Source: JAAZPT01 sp034180455 (GTDB lineage: Bacteria > Bacillota > Clostridia > Christensenellales > Aristaeellaceae). Taken from it: a stretch of 43,177 nucleotides of DNA. Below are positions 7,149 through 15,362 of this stretch, in pieces. Below the pieces are notes generated by a model, which was given only the letters and a program-made list of their open reading frames with translations, had not been told where the DNA came from and searched no databases. The stretch lies in contig JAXFOG010000011.1 of the NCBI GenBank assembly GCA_034180455.1, forward strand, positions 1 to 43,177. The letters run 5' to 3'. A program made the position numbers and the translations under genes. Positions within the stretch are counted from its first letter, which is position 1. Every line of letters starts with the position of its first letter.

Positions 7149-7931
7149 TTATCTTTTAATGCGATATTCTTTTTTAATATCATCATACTCTGGATACATG
7201 ACATTCTGTACTATAATAGCTTTTAATCCATCCTTAATATTTTCTCCCATCGCTTCATACTTTATTATATCTACATTGCTCGTATCATACTCAAATCCGT
7301 TCGCATTGTAATATATAAAATATCCCTCAATGGTCTCAATATTGTGATATAGTCTATCTTTTATAGCAGAAACATTCCAATATTTGAGCCTTTCCTCTGT
7401 ATATCCATCGTTCGTGATTTTTTTAAGAACCTTGATATTATAATCATTACATCCGCCATGTCTTTCGTTTTGCAAATAATCAAAACGAGTAATGTAATAA
7501 TCCTCGTACGCTCGCGATTTTCCATGTGCTAGTTCTTTATAGTCCTTAAATTTCTTTTCGTTTTTAAGTTCGAATTCATATCCATCATATACATAAAGCT
7601 TATAAAATGTATATTTGTTGCCTTCTTTTTCTAGCTCAAGTATACCATTTATATCACCATTGCAATATGCTCTTACAATATTCCCATCTTGCTCTAGCTT
7701 TATTATATCTAGCATCGCAAAGTAATAGTCATCCATTACTCTATCCCACATTATTGGATCTTCTGATTCTTCGCTTCTTGATATCAATGCGAACCTGTAA
7801 ACTGCTTCAACTTCACTGTCAAAAATACCATATAATCTGCCATTTTCATACTCGTACATTTTTTCATAAGCTCTGGCATTAAAAGGTATAAGTGTCGCTA
7901 TAATCATTAGACAAACTATAATTTTTCTCAT
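7149..7931 (-). CDS. Secreted protein of unknown function, 260 residues
   Basis: The Sec signal peptide is MRKIIVCLMIIATLIPFNARA, with likely cleavage after ARA. The mature protein is rich in Tyr, Asp and Glu (YEKMYEYENGRLYG; YKLYVYDGYEFELKNEKKFKDYKE; DGYTEERLKYWNV), suggesting a secreted beta-rich fold, but no family is recognised. The Cys residues in the mature part (YCNGD, GGCND) are too few to classify it. Its start signals are a near-exact copy of those of the gene at 6226-6891, while the mature proteins look unrelated beyond general composition. The shared part may therefore be a mobile or recombining expression cassette. A strong terminator follows the stop. Confidence 0.7.
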   Translation of the reverse strand: MRKIIVCLMIIATLIPFNARAYEKMYEYENGRLYGIFDSEVEAVYRFALISRSEESEDPIMWDRVMDDYYFAMLDIIKLEQDGNIVRAYCNGDINGILELEKEGNKYTFYKLYVYDGYEFELKNEKKFKDYKELAHGKSRAYEDYYITRFDYLQNERHGGCNDYNIKVLKKITNDGYTEERLKYWNVSAIKDRLYHNIETIEGYFIYYNANGFEYDTSNVDIIKYEAMGENIKDGLKAIIVQNVMYPEYDDIKKEYRIKR

Positions 7932-7990
7932 AGAATGCTCCTATAATTCTATTTTTTCACATTCTATCACAATCTTTTCTTTAAAAAAAG
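7929..7990 (-). repeat. Duplicated promoter/RBS/start block, copy 2
   Basis: This is the second copy of the 62-bp block (see 6889-6950), carrying the extended -10-like TGATAGAAT and the RBS TAGGAG ahead of the gene at 7149-7931. Confidence 0.85.
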
Positions 7991-8283
7991 CTAATTGCCT
8001 TTTCTTGTCGCTCTCAAAATTCCACGCAAAATTTTCAAAAATAATATTAAAAATTTTTCTACATATTGTGGTAGCAAATCTTGTCTTACACAACATGATG
8101 TCCTTTTGCTTTATTTGCCAAAAAATTCCAAAATTCCACAGTTTACAAAGCTTTTGTTTTGCTATATATTAAGTACGAGGTAAAACAAAAATATTTTTTA
8201 AAATGCAATAAAATTGTTTTCCGATTCGTTATATATGTGAATAAAGATTTTTATGTTTAGATATTAAATATCGTAAACAAATC
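7991..8283. other. Divergent intergenic region, no gene seen
   Basis: About 290 bp of AT-rich DNA between the divergent promoters of the minus-strand secreted-protein gene and the plus-strand large secreted protein. Short frames here lack RBS support. Nothing else was recognised. Confidence 0.5.
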
Positions 8284-8312
8284 TTTTCAATTATGTAATA
8301 ATATGTTATATT
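8284..8312 (+). promoter_or_regulatory. Probable promoter of the large secreted-protein pair
   Basis: TTTTCA (8284-8289) and TATATT (8307-8312) are 17 bp apart, about 30 bp upstream of the start. The RBS is AAAAGGAGAG (8326-8335). Confidence 0.5.
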
Positions 8313-8342
8313 GGATAACGATATAAAAAGGAGAGTGTTATT

Positions 8343-11300
8343 ATGTTGAAAAAGAGCTTATCCTTATTGCTCGCAGTGCTCATGGTGCTGTCTTGCGTAA
8401 ATATAGGAGAGGCAAAGGCTGGATCCAACGAGTTCACCTATATGGCCTCTGCTCCTAAAAACGACTTATATACCAATATTTATCTGCCAGCGAGTGGTAC
8501 TTTGTCCAGCGCTGTTGTTCATGCTTTTGTGGGCGCAGGTGGCAAGGTGCAGTACAGAATGTACGGTAGCATCAATAATGTCGCTGGCTTCTATCCTCTC
8601 AATGTACAGAGCGATATGCAGAACAATATAAGCCTTAGCATTTCTTCTGCTCAGGCAAAGAACGATACTTTAATGGATTTGGCTATGGCTAAACCATACG
8701 ATCCTAAAACCGTTCCAGCAGAACAAAGTATTTCAAATAGCGTTCTTGTAAGCAAGGGCTACACTGCCCTACTCCAGCAGAGCGTTTATTCCATGGAGAA
8801 TCTATTTGGTGAAAAAGAAGTTTCCATTCTAGCTACCTATGATGGCACAAATTATGTGCTTGTTCCAGCTATGCTATATGAAGATTTCGAAAAATTGCCA
8901 AATTATCAAAGTTTCAATTATCCTACAATGCCAAGGGGTAGCTATGTTCCAGTTCCTGGAGCTCTTCCTTATAATATGGAAGATCAAATTGCTCGTAGCA
9001 AGGCAAATAATGGCAACAAAACTTATGCAAAGCCAGCCGATTATCAAAATGGCTTCTCTTATCTTGTAGATGTTCAAGATGTAAATGGCAAGCTTATGCA
9101 AAATGTTAGGACCGTAGCCAATAAGCTAGACCTTGCTGCAGTTCGCAATCCTGTAAAGCCCACCATTGCACCTCAGGCAAATAATAAAAAGACTCCCGAT
9201 TATGTAAGACCAACCAAGAAACCATCAAGGTCTTCCAACAATCATAATAGATCAAACAACAATAGATCAAATAATAATAGATCAAATAACGGCTATTCAT
9301 CTAGCGTTAAAAAGTATCAAAAAAGACTTATGTCTTTAGGCTTCTTTAATAGCGTTGTAGACGGTATATATGGCCCTATCACAAAGAAGGCTGTAAAAGA
9401 CTTCCAAAGACTAAATGGCCTAAAGCAAACCGGTACATTCAATAGCGCAACACGCAGGGCATTAAATAGCTCTACTGCTATCAATTCTAATGGTTGGAGA
9501 GTTTCTCCTATTGTTAATGTGCCCAACAATTCTAAGGCTGCCATCAATTCAGTTGCCAACGTATATACCACAGTGCAGATTGCAAGAACAGTATATCCTC
9601 TTGGTTCATACGTTCTAGCCTATACTGCAAATGGCAGAAATCCAAGCCTTAAAAATGTAGACCTAGTAGTTGACATTATCAATCTTGATAGTGGCTCTCA
9701 GGTTGCAAGCGTTCGCAAAACTGCTATGGATGTTAAATGTGGCGCTACAATAAATGCTCCTGGTAATTATAGAGCCAGAGTTTTTGCCACCAGAGGCAAG
9801 GGTCTTGTGCTTAAAGATTATAAGGACTTCAAAGTGCTTGTAAATATGGATGGTCAGACTGCTCCTTCCGATATCACACCCGATGAAAAGAAAAACGATA
9901 CCTATCTTAGCGTAAGCTTTGATGCTAAACCCGTTAGATTGGGCGAAACAGTCAACTTCACAGTTGCCCTTAGCAACTACCAAAGCGACCATGCATATAG
10001 CATCACAGTTCTACCAAAAGATATTGCTCCTATGAAACTTGCCAATGTTCAAAATAGTGGCTATAAGTTCTCATCAAGCTTTACACCAGCCAAGGCAGGA
10101 GATGTACCAGTAACAGTTACCATAGACACTCCAAGTGGTCAAAAGCAGCGTAACTATATAGTTAAAGTATATCCAGCAACTACCGAGGATGAAAAGAACG
10201 ATAAGAACCTTGATGTCAATGTAATTATCCCAGGTGGCAAGTTGCAGAAGAACGTTAGATCTCAAATCGTTGTAAACTTTGTAAACCCAGTATTTGATAA
10301 TCAATATGTATATTCTATCACTGGTAATGATCCAGCTATTGGTACCAATATCACTGGCATTACCCAGATAAACGATTACAAGTTCGCCATCACTCCAACG
10401 GATAAAGGCGAGTACAAGCTTGTATTTACCATAGTAAATAAACATGGTCATACCAAGACTATTGAGAAAACTATCAAAGTAGAAGATTCCAATGTTGCTA
10501 CACCTGCCAACTTTGAAGTTGTTCGTAAGGATAACAACACTATCTACACAGATCGTCCTAGCACAGTACAGTTTGAGCTAAAGGGTGCAGCTTCCAATGT
10601 AAGCACTTCAATGAAGGCATATATTAAAGAAAAACCCGATATCTCTGCTACTGGCGATAAGAACGTAACACTTAAATTCACCCCAGCAGGTGGTCCTGCT
10701 AATGTAGTTGTAGAAGTATACGAGGGTGGCTCAAGCACTCCAAGCATCAAGAAAGAATTTGCTATTACAGTTCTTCCACTTGAGGGGATTACATATACTG
10801 CTACTCCCGACAACACTACCGATCCTAAAAAGATTACAATTAGTGTAAGCTCTACTCCTAAGAAATTTAACTTAACAATTTCCAATCTTACAAAGAACAT
10901 CACTCTGCTCAAGGCAGAAAATGTTGATTTCAGTAGCGACTATGTTTACACTATAACTCCTAACTCCAATCAATATGATGACGGAACAAACGTTATAACG
11001 GTTCGTCTTTATGATGAAAGCCATAATGAAGTAAAAACGCTTCAGCTTGATTTCAACAACGTTCCTAAGATGGCGCTTATGGCTGCTATGCCAGCTCCAG
11101 AGCTCACACTTGATACAGTTGCAGATAAGACCGAGCTTATAGCAGGCGAAGTTGCAAATCTTACCATAAACATAAGCAATATCGTTTCCGAGGCTCAAAG
11201 CATCACAGTAAAGACTCAGTGCGATAGCGATGCAAATCTCAATGTAGAGAAAACTATTACTGCCGACCAGATCACAAACGGAGTTGCTTCATTACAGTTG

Positions 11301-12548
11301 CAGCTGCCTATGAATACAGTTGGCGAAAACATCATCAACATTAGCGCTGTTGCCGATAATGGCTCCAGTGCTGGCGCACAGCTAAAGCTTAATGTAGCCG
11401 AGGCTCCCGAGCAGACCGAGGCAGTTGTTGAAGAAAACGCTGCTACCCAGTCTATGAATGTTGAAGAAACAGAAGAAGATTACGTAGCAAATCCCGAGAA
11501 CAACGAAGAAAATACTGTTGCTCCATCAGAGCAAGGCAAGCAAACCTCCGAAGAAGGCAATAATAAGCTTGAAAGCTCATCTATCGAGATAACTGTTCCC
11601 GAAGATGAAAAAACTAACACACTGCCATTGCCAAAGGAAGAAAACAAAACCCTTCCTTTGCCAGCAGAGCCACAGACTCCAGCAGAGCCTCAGGCACCAG
11701 TAGAGTCTCAGACTCAGGCAGAGCCTCAGACTCCAGCAGAGCCACAGTCTCCAGTACAGCCACAGACTCCAGCAGAGCCACAGGCACCAGCAGAGCCTCA
11801 GGCACCAGAAGAGCCACAGACTCCAGCAGAGCCTCAGGCACAGGCAGAGCCACAGACTCCAGAAGTACAGCCCGAAAACAATGAGATTGTTTCTCAGCCA
11901 ACAGAGAGTCCATTGGAGATAGTTCCAGCAGAGAACCCTCAACCTGAGGCAAAGAAAGCTCCAGAAAAGGCAAGCAAAAAAGCTGTAAGCTATAAAAACG
12001 ATACCTTTAAGATAAAGAATTCCGTTATCAGAGATAAGGCTTACAAGGGCAAAAAGCATAAGGGCAAGCTGTACATAGGCGAAACTATAAAGCTAAAGAC
12101 AGATGTTATAGAAACACTACTTCCAGAAGAAAATTACAGAATAGATATTCTTGTAAATGGCAAGCTAGTAGATAGCAGAATGGGCATCTCAAACAAAGTT
12201 ACTCTAGAACCTCAAAAAGAGGGCAAGTACATTATAGAAATTAGAGTTTATAACTATCTTGAACCCGAAAAAGAAAACTTCAAGAGCCTAGTTCTAAAGT
12301 ACAAGGTTGTAGATCCTGATAAGAGCAATTCCGAAAACGATGCTCAAACAGAATCTAACCCAGATTCTAATAAAGAGTCCAAGCCTACTGCAGAGCCTCA
12401 GGCCACAGTAGAGCCTCAGGCCACAGCAGAGCCACAGACTCCAACAGAGCCACAGACTCCAGCAGAGTCTCAGACTCCAGCAGAGCCACAGACTCCAGCA
12501 GAGCCACAGACTCCAGATGAATCTCAAACTCCAGAAATCAACGGATAA
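8343..12548 (+). CDS. Large secreted peptidoglycan-binding, Ig-like repeat protein
   Basis: This 1401-residue protein has a signal peptide (1-26, ending EAKAG). An N-terminal region (about 30-255) of unrecognised fold is shared with the next gene, including MENLFGEKE and RSKANNGNKTYAKPADY. An Asn/Ser/Arg linker (295-318) leads to a PG_binding_1 domain at about 320-376 (VKKYQKRLMSLGFFN, DGIYGPITKKAVKDFQRLNG). Repeated beta-sandwich or Ig-like segments span about 400-1040, an acidic Pro/Glu/Gln region 1050-1190, another beta domain about 1200-1335, and a second AEPQTP tail to 1397. No sortase signal or membrane anchor ends it, so it is probably held by peptidoglycan binding or released. No hydrolase domain is seen. 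It is likely an envelope structural or matrix protein, the first gene of a two-gene unit. Confidence 0.8.
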   Translation: MLKKSLSLLLAVLMVLSCVNIGEAKAGSNEFTYMASAPKNDLYTNIYLPASGTLSSAVVHAFVGAGGKVQYRMYGSINNVAGFYPLNVQSDMQNNISLSISSAQAKNDTLMDLAMAKPYDPKTVPAEQSISNSVLVSKGYTALLQQSVYSMENLFGEKEVSILATYDGTNYVLVPAMLYEDFEKLPNYQSFNYPTMPRGSYVPVPGALPYNMEDQIARSKANNGNKTYAKPADYQNGFSYLVDVQDVNGKLMQNVRTVANKLDLAAVRNPVKPTIAPQANNKKTPDYVRPTKKPSRSSNNHNRSNNNRSNNNRSNNGYSSSVKKYQKRLMSLGFFNSVVDGIYGPITKKAVKDFQRLNGLKQTGTFNSATRRALNSSTAINSNGWRVSPIVNVPNNSKAAINSVANVYTTVQIARTVYPLGSYVLAYTANGRNPSLKNVDLVVDIINLDSGSQVASVRKTAMDVKCGATINAPGNYRARVFATRGKGLVLKDYKDFKVLVNMDGQTAPSDITPDEKKNDTYLSVSFDAKPVRLGETVNFTVALSNYQSDHAYSITVLPKDIAPMKLANVQNSGYKFSSSFTPAKAGDVPVTVTIDTPSGQKQRNYIVKVYPATTEDEKNDKNLDVNVIIPGGKLQKNVRSQIVVNFVNPVFDNQYVYSITGNDPAIGTNITGITQINDYKFAITPTDKGEYKLVFTIVNKHGHTKTIEKTIKVEDSNVATPANFEVVRKDNNTIYTDRPSTVQFELKGAASNVSTSMKAYIKEKPDISATGDKNVTLKFTPAGGPANVVVEVYEGGSSTPSIKKEFAITVLPLEGITYTATPDNTTDPKKITISVSSTPKKFNLTISNLTKNITLLKAENVDFSSDYVYTITPNSNQYDDGTNVITVRLYDESHNEVKTLQLDFNNVPKMALMAAMPAPELTLDTVADKTELIAGEVANLTINISNIVSEAQSITVKTQCDSDANLNVEKTITADQITNGVASLQLQLPMNTVGENIINISAVADNGSSAGAQLKLNVAEAPEQTEAVVEENAATQSMNVEETEEDYVANPENNEENTVAPSEQGKQTSEEGNNKLESSSIEITVPEDEKTNTLPLPKEENKTLPLPAEPQTPAEPQAPVESQTQAEPQTPAEPQSPVQPQTPAEPQAPAEPQAPEEPQTPAEPQAQAEPQTPEVQPENNEIVSQPTESPLEIVPAENPQPEAKKAPEKASKKAVSYKNDTFKIKNSVIRDKAYKGKKHKGKLYIGETIKLKTDVIETLLPEENYRIDILVNGKLVDSRMGISNKVTLEPQKEGKYIIEIRVYNYLEPEKENFKSLVLKYKVVDPDKSNSENDAQTESNPDSNKESKPTAEPQATVEPQATAEPQTPTEPQTPAESQTPAEPQTPAEPQTPDESQTPEING
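9246..9290 (+). repeat. 15-bp tandem repeats in the linker
   Basis: Three 15-bp units beginning AATAGATCAAA encode the NRSNN repeats of the linker before the PG_binding_1 domain. The copies differ at one or two third positions. Confidence 0.85.
11664..11862 (+). repeat. AEPQTP-type coding repeats, first block
   Basis: Degenerate 18-bp units (GCAGAGCCACAGACTCCA and variants) encode Ala-Glu-Pro-Gln-Thr/Ala-Pro repeats at residues about 1108-1173. The block likely forms an extended, negatively charged spacer. Confidence 0.85.
12390..12537 (+). repeat. AEPQTP-type coding repeats, second block
   Basis: The same 18-bp unit returns at the extreme C-terminus (residues about 1350-1398). Near-identity to the first block makes recombination between the two possible, which would delete the intervening domain in frame. 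Confidence 0.85.
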
Positions 12549-12582
12549 CACTATTTTATATATTTATTGAAAGGATGATACT

Positions 12583-14580
12583 ATGTTAAAAAGACTCATG
12601 AGCATTGTGCTTAGCCTTGTTCTACTGTTGTCTATGGCAACCATAGTTCAGGCAGAAGACGGTGAGTTGGAGATACTTGCAAACCCTCCAAAAAATCACG
12701 TCTATACCGAAATAGCCTACAATATGGGCAAAACAGAGATGACCATATTTGGCTATATCAATGAGGAGGGCACACCTCAGTTCCGTATTTATGGAAAGGT
12801 TGGCAAAACAAAGGGATTCTTCCCAGTTTCCGTTAGCAGCGATGGCGAGCTTACAGTAGAAAGCTCCGAGCCTGTTAAGGATAACAAAAAGATGTTTGGC
12901 GAGGCAAAGATCGCTTCCGACAAAATGGACATCCCAGAGGGCTTTTCAAAGACCAACAAGAAAAATATTTTCAGAATTGAGAATATCTTTGGTGAAAAAG
13001 AGCATGTAGCCTACGCATCTTATGATGGCGAAAACTACTACTATTTCCCAATTGCCAAAAATAATCAGCCAATACCTGGCTCTTTCCCTATGGATCTTGA
13101 CGATATGGTTGAGCGCTCCAAGAAAAATAATGGCAATAAAAAGTATAAGAAGCCTGCAGACTTCAAAGATGGCTTCTCAAAAGGTATAATACTCCTCACA
13201 TCCGATGGTGGCGAGCTTAAAACCTTTACCGCTGGTCCTGTTCTTGATATAGATGAAATCAAAACAAAGAAGGGTCGCAGCTTTGGTGGAGGCCACAGAG
13301 GTGGTAGTAATAGTAGTTCCAGCAACTCAAGCGTTAAATTTGCTCAGAATATTTTAAAACAATTAGGCTTCCTAAATGGCCCAGCAGATGGCAAGCTTGG
13401 CGATCAAACCAAGAAGGCTATTTCAGCATTCCAGGCTAAAAACGGCCTAGTACAGACTGGCGCTCTTGATAAGGGCACCCTTGAAAAGCTTCGTGGCAAT
13501 ACTGCTATAAACGCTCAGGGCAAAACAGTTCTTCTTAAAACTATTGGCGAGGCAAAGGATAAGGCAGCAGCTCAAGCAGCAATAAATGGCCTTAAAGTTG
13601 CCGTTACAGTTCAATATGGTAGACTTGGCACCAACGAAACACAGATCTTCACAGTAAAGCCTACTGCAAATCCAAATGGTATAAATAACTTCACCTTAAC
13701 ACTTGAGGTTCGTGGCCCAGAGGGATTCGTTCAGCAATTTAATGCTACCGGTGGCAGCGTTAGCCATTCATTCAAGACTCCTGGTAGCTATAGAGCTTGC
13801 CTATGGATCAATGGTGCTGCAGGCACAGTTGGTGGCGATGTTAAGGAATTTACAGTATATAAGGGCGATGCACAGTTGCCAGACGACCACAAAGTTTCTC
13901 AGCAGGATGCAGATACCGATAGATTCCTAAAGGTAAGTCCTGGAGGTTCATTCGGAAAGTCTGTTGCAAAGGGTCAGTATGCTCAGATAGTTGTAAATCT
14001 TAACAACACTATTGCAAATCATACCTACTCTATCACCGTTAGTGGTCCAAACCTTAACAATACCCAAACAGGCACAAGCTACAATGCAAATGTTCAGATG
14101 CTTGATGGTAACGAGAAGGTATACAATATTACAGTTAAGGGTTTCTTGAATGGTAAAGAAACTAGAACCATCAATACTCAGTACAAGATACTTGCAGAGA
14201 ATGCTACACCAGGTGGCTCAGGCGGAAGCGTTGATATTGGCAATGTTGAATCTCATACTATAAAAGAAGTTCATCAGGGTGATGTTCCTCAGGGCGTTAG
14301 CAATACTACCGTAAAGGTTAAGGATGGTGGTACTTGGACAACTACTTATAGCGCTACATATACACAGAATGGTTATACCTATACGGGTATTTGGAACCCA
14401 AATAGAAGCGTATCAAATGTCAAAGAAGATAAGACAATAGTATGTCAATGGACCAAAACTGCAAACTCAACTCCAGATACACCAAACCCAAATCCAGATA
14501 CACCAAATCCAAATCCACCTACTGATCCAAATCCACCAACAGATGGTATCCCAAGTCCCGTACCAGAACCAGGGTACTAA
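12583..14580 (+). CDS. Secreted peptidoglycan-binding paralogue of the preceding protein
   Basis: The 665-residue protein has a signal peptide ending VQA-ED near residue 25. It shares an N-terminal region with the upstream protein: KGFFPVSVSS, IENIFGEKE, PIPGSFPMDLDDMVERSKKN and NGNKKYKKPADF (about 30-225). A Gly/Ser linker (GGGHRGGSNSSSSNSS) is followed by a PG_binding_1 domain at about 245-305 (ILKQLGFLNGPADGKLGDQT). Two Ig-like regions (about 330-540) match repeats of the larger protein, for example HTYSITVSGPN. A short module resembling a B-repeat (NGYTYTGIWNPNRSVSNVKE) precedes a Pro/Asn/Asp-rich tail. It starts 34 bp after the first gene with RBS AAAGGATG and no separate promoter, so the two are probably cotranscribed. 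Its role is probably in the cell envelope. Confidence 0.8.
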   Translation: MLKRLMSIVLSLVLLLSMATIVQAEDGELEILANPPKNHVYTEIAYNMGKTEMTIFGYINEEGTPQFRIYGKVGKTKGFFPVSVSSDGELTVESSEPVKDNKKMFGEAKIASDKMDIPEGFSKTNKKNIFRIENIFGEKEHVAYASYDGENYYYFPIAKNNQPIPGSFPMDLDDMVERSKKNNGNKKYKKPADFKDGFSKGIILLTSDGGELKTFTAGPVLDIDEIKTKKGRSFGGGHRGGSNSSSSNSSVKFAQNILKQLGFLNGPADGKLGDQTKKAISAFQAKNGLVQTGALDKGTLEKLRGNTAINAQGKTVLLKTIGEAKDKAAAQAAINGLKVAVTVQYGRLGTNETQIFTVKPTANPNGINNFTLTLEVRGPEGFVQQFNATGGSVSHSFKTPGSYRACLWINGAAGTVGGDVKEFTVYKGDAQLPDDHKVSQQDADTDRFLKVSPGGSFGKSVAKGQYAQIVVNLNNTIANHTYSITVSGPNLNNTQTGTSYNANVQMLDGNEKVYNITVKGFLNGKETRTINTQYKILAENATPGGSGGSVDIGNVESHTIKEVHQGDVPQGVSNTTVKVKDGGTWTTTYSATYTQNGYTYTGIWNPNRSVSNVKEDKTIVCQWTKTANSTPDTPNPNPDTPNPNPPTDPNPPTDGIPSPVPEPGY

Positions 14581-14594
14581 TCAATTTATAAATT

Positions 14595-14624
14595 ACAGAG
14601 AGCATTTCTGCTCTCTGTTTTTAT
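14595..14624 (+). terminator. Terminator of the secreted-protein pair
   Basis: A perfect 10-bp stem ACAGAGAGCA / TGCTCTCTGT (14595-14604 with 14609-14618, loop TTTC) is followed by TTTTTATTTC. It lies 15 bp past the stop and separates this unit from the portal-terminase operon. Confidence 0.88.
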
Positions 14625-14801
14625 TTCTCTTTTATTCAATCAAAAAACAAAAGCTTTATATATTGTATATCAACAAATTAGCATCTCTTTTTGCTAACCT
14701 CACCCAAATAATTTTTTATTTTTGCTTGCAATCAGGCTTACTATACTGCTTTGCAGGCTTTTTTATTATCGTTTTACAGCATTTTAAATAATCTCTTACA
14801 T

Positions 14802-14807
14802 TATAAT
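14802..14807 (+). promoter_or_regulatory. Probable -10 box of the portal-terminase operon
   Basis: TATAAT lies 18 bp upstream of the first start codon (14825), with RBS GGAGG at 14817-14821. No convincing -35 hexamer was found. The transcript leader would be very short. Confidence 0.4.
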
Positions 14808-14824
14808 ATAGCTATGGAGGAAAT

Positions 14825-15349
14825 ATGAACGATATTGATTATTGCTACGATCTGCTACTGAAGCACATCAAAAAAAGTCTGGAAGATGAATATTGCTTTT
14901 ATCGCTACCAAATCGCCGATAAAGAAATCAATAGCGATGGCAAAACTTCTAACTATATCAAAGAGCAAGTTTGCGACCTATTTAATATCAAGGCTGCCAA
15001 AGATACTATGGAGCTGCTTATAAAGCTTTCAGATAGACAGTCTAGCACAGACGATCAGCAAACTGGTGTCATAATTCTGCCGGCAGTTCGTGAGCCAAAT
15101 GATTGCCAAGTCATAGAGTCTAGCGAAGAAGCCTACTCTGATAAAGAACAATCAAGCGAGCAAGTACCAACTTCCGAGCATACTTCCGAGCAATCAAGAG
15201 AATCTTCTCCCGAACCTAGTTCCGAGCAGACTTCCGAGCAATCAAGCGAGCAAGACTCCACTTGCCAGCCCTACCCAGAACCCAATTTCAAGCAAGCATA
15301 TAAGCAAAAAGCTTTTAAGCCAAATTCAAATAAATCAGGCTTTACATAA
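14825..15349 (+). CDS. Hypothetical protein heading the portal-terminase operon
   Basis: This 174-residue protein of unknown family has two parts. The N-terminal part (about 1-70) is helical and charged (DYCYDLLLKHIKKSLEDEYC; DLFNIKAAKDTMELLIKLSD). A short hydrophobic patch, TGVIILPAVREP (about 80-91), leads into a low-complexity tail (about 95-160) built from Ser-Ser-Glu-Gln units. It precedes the portal gene by 13 bp with a strong AAGGAGGA site in between, so the genes are cotranscribed. The position ahead of portal and terminase is where a small terminase subunit could lie. However, no helix-turn-helix is recognised, so this is only a suggestion. There is no signal peptide. Confidence 0.6.
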   Translation: MNDIDYCYDLLLKHIKKSLEDEYCFYRYQIADKEINSDGKTSNYIKEQVCDLFNIKAAKDTMELLIKLSDRQSSTDDQQTGVIILPAVREPNDCQVIESSEEAYSDKEQSSEQVPTSEHTSEQSRESSPEPSSEQTSEQSSEQDSTCQPYPEPNFKQAYKQKAFKPNSNKSGFT

Positions 15350-15362
15350 ATAAGGAGGAAAC

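Noticed and set aside
11577..12059. Long antisense frames rich in Trp, Leu and Cys opposite the AEPQTP repeats
   Set aside because: They are the mirror of the coding repeats in the secreted protein, lack an RBS, and their composition is an artefact of repeat codons.
11664..12537. CRISPR-like array
   Set aside because: The repeats are short in-frame coding units without spacers and lie inside a well-supported gene.
14731..14764. CAGGCTT direct repeat as an attachment site for the packaging operon
   Set aside because: Only 7 bp, and no matching copy was seen on the other side of the operon near 18173-18250. No integrase is present.
14543..14791. Open frame after the second secreted protein
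   Set aside because: It overlaps the gene's 3' end and runs through a strong terminator; no RBS; the hydrophobic composition comes from T-rich DNA.
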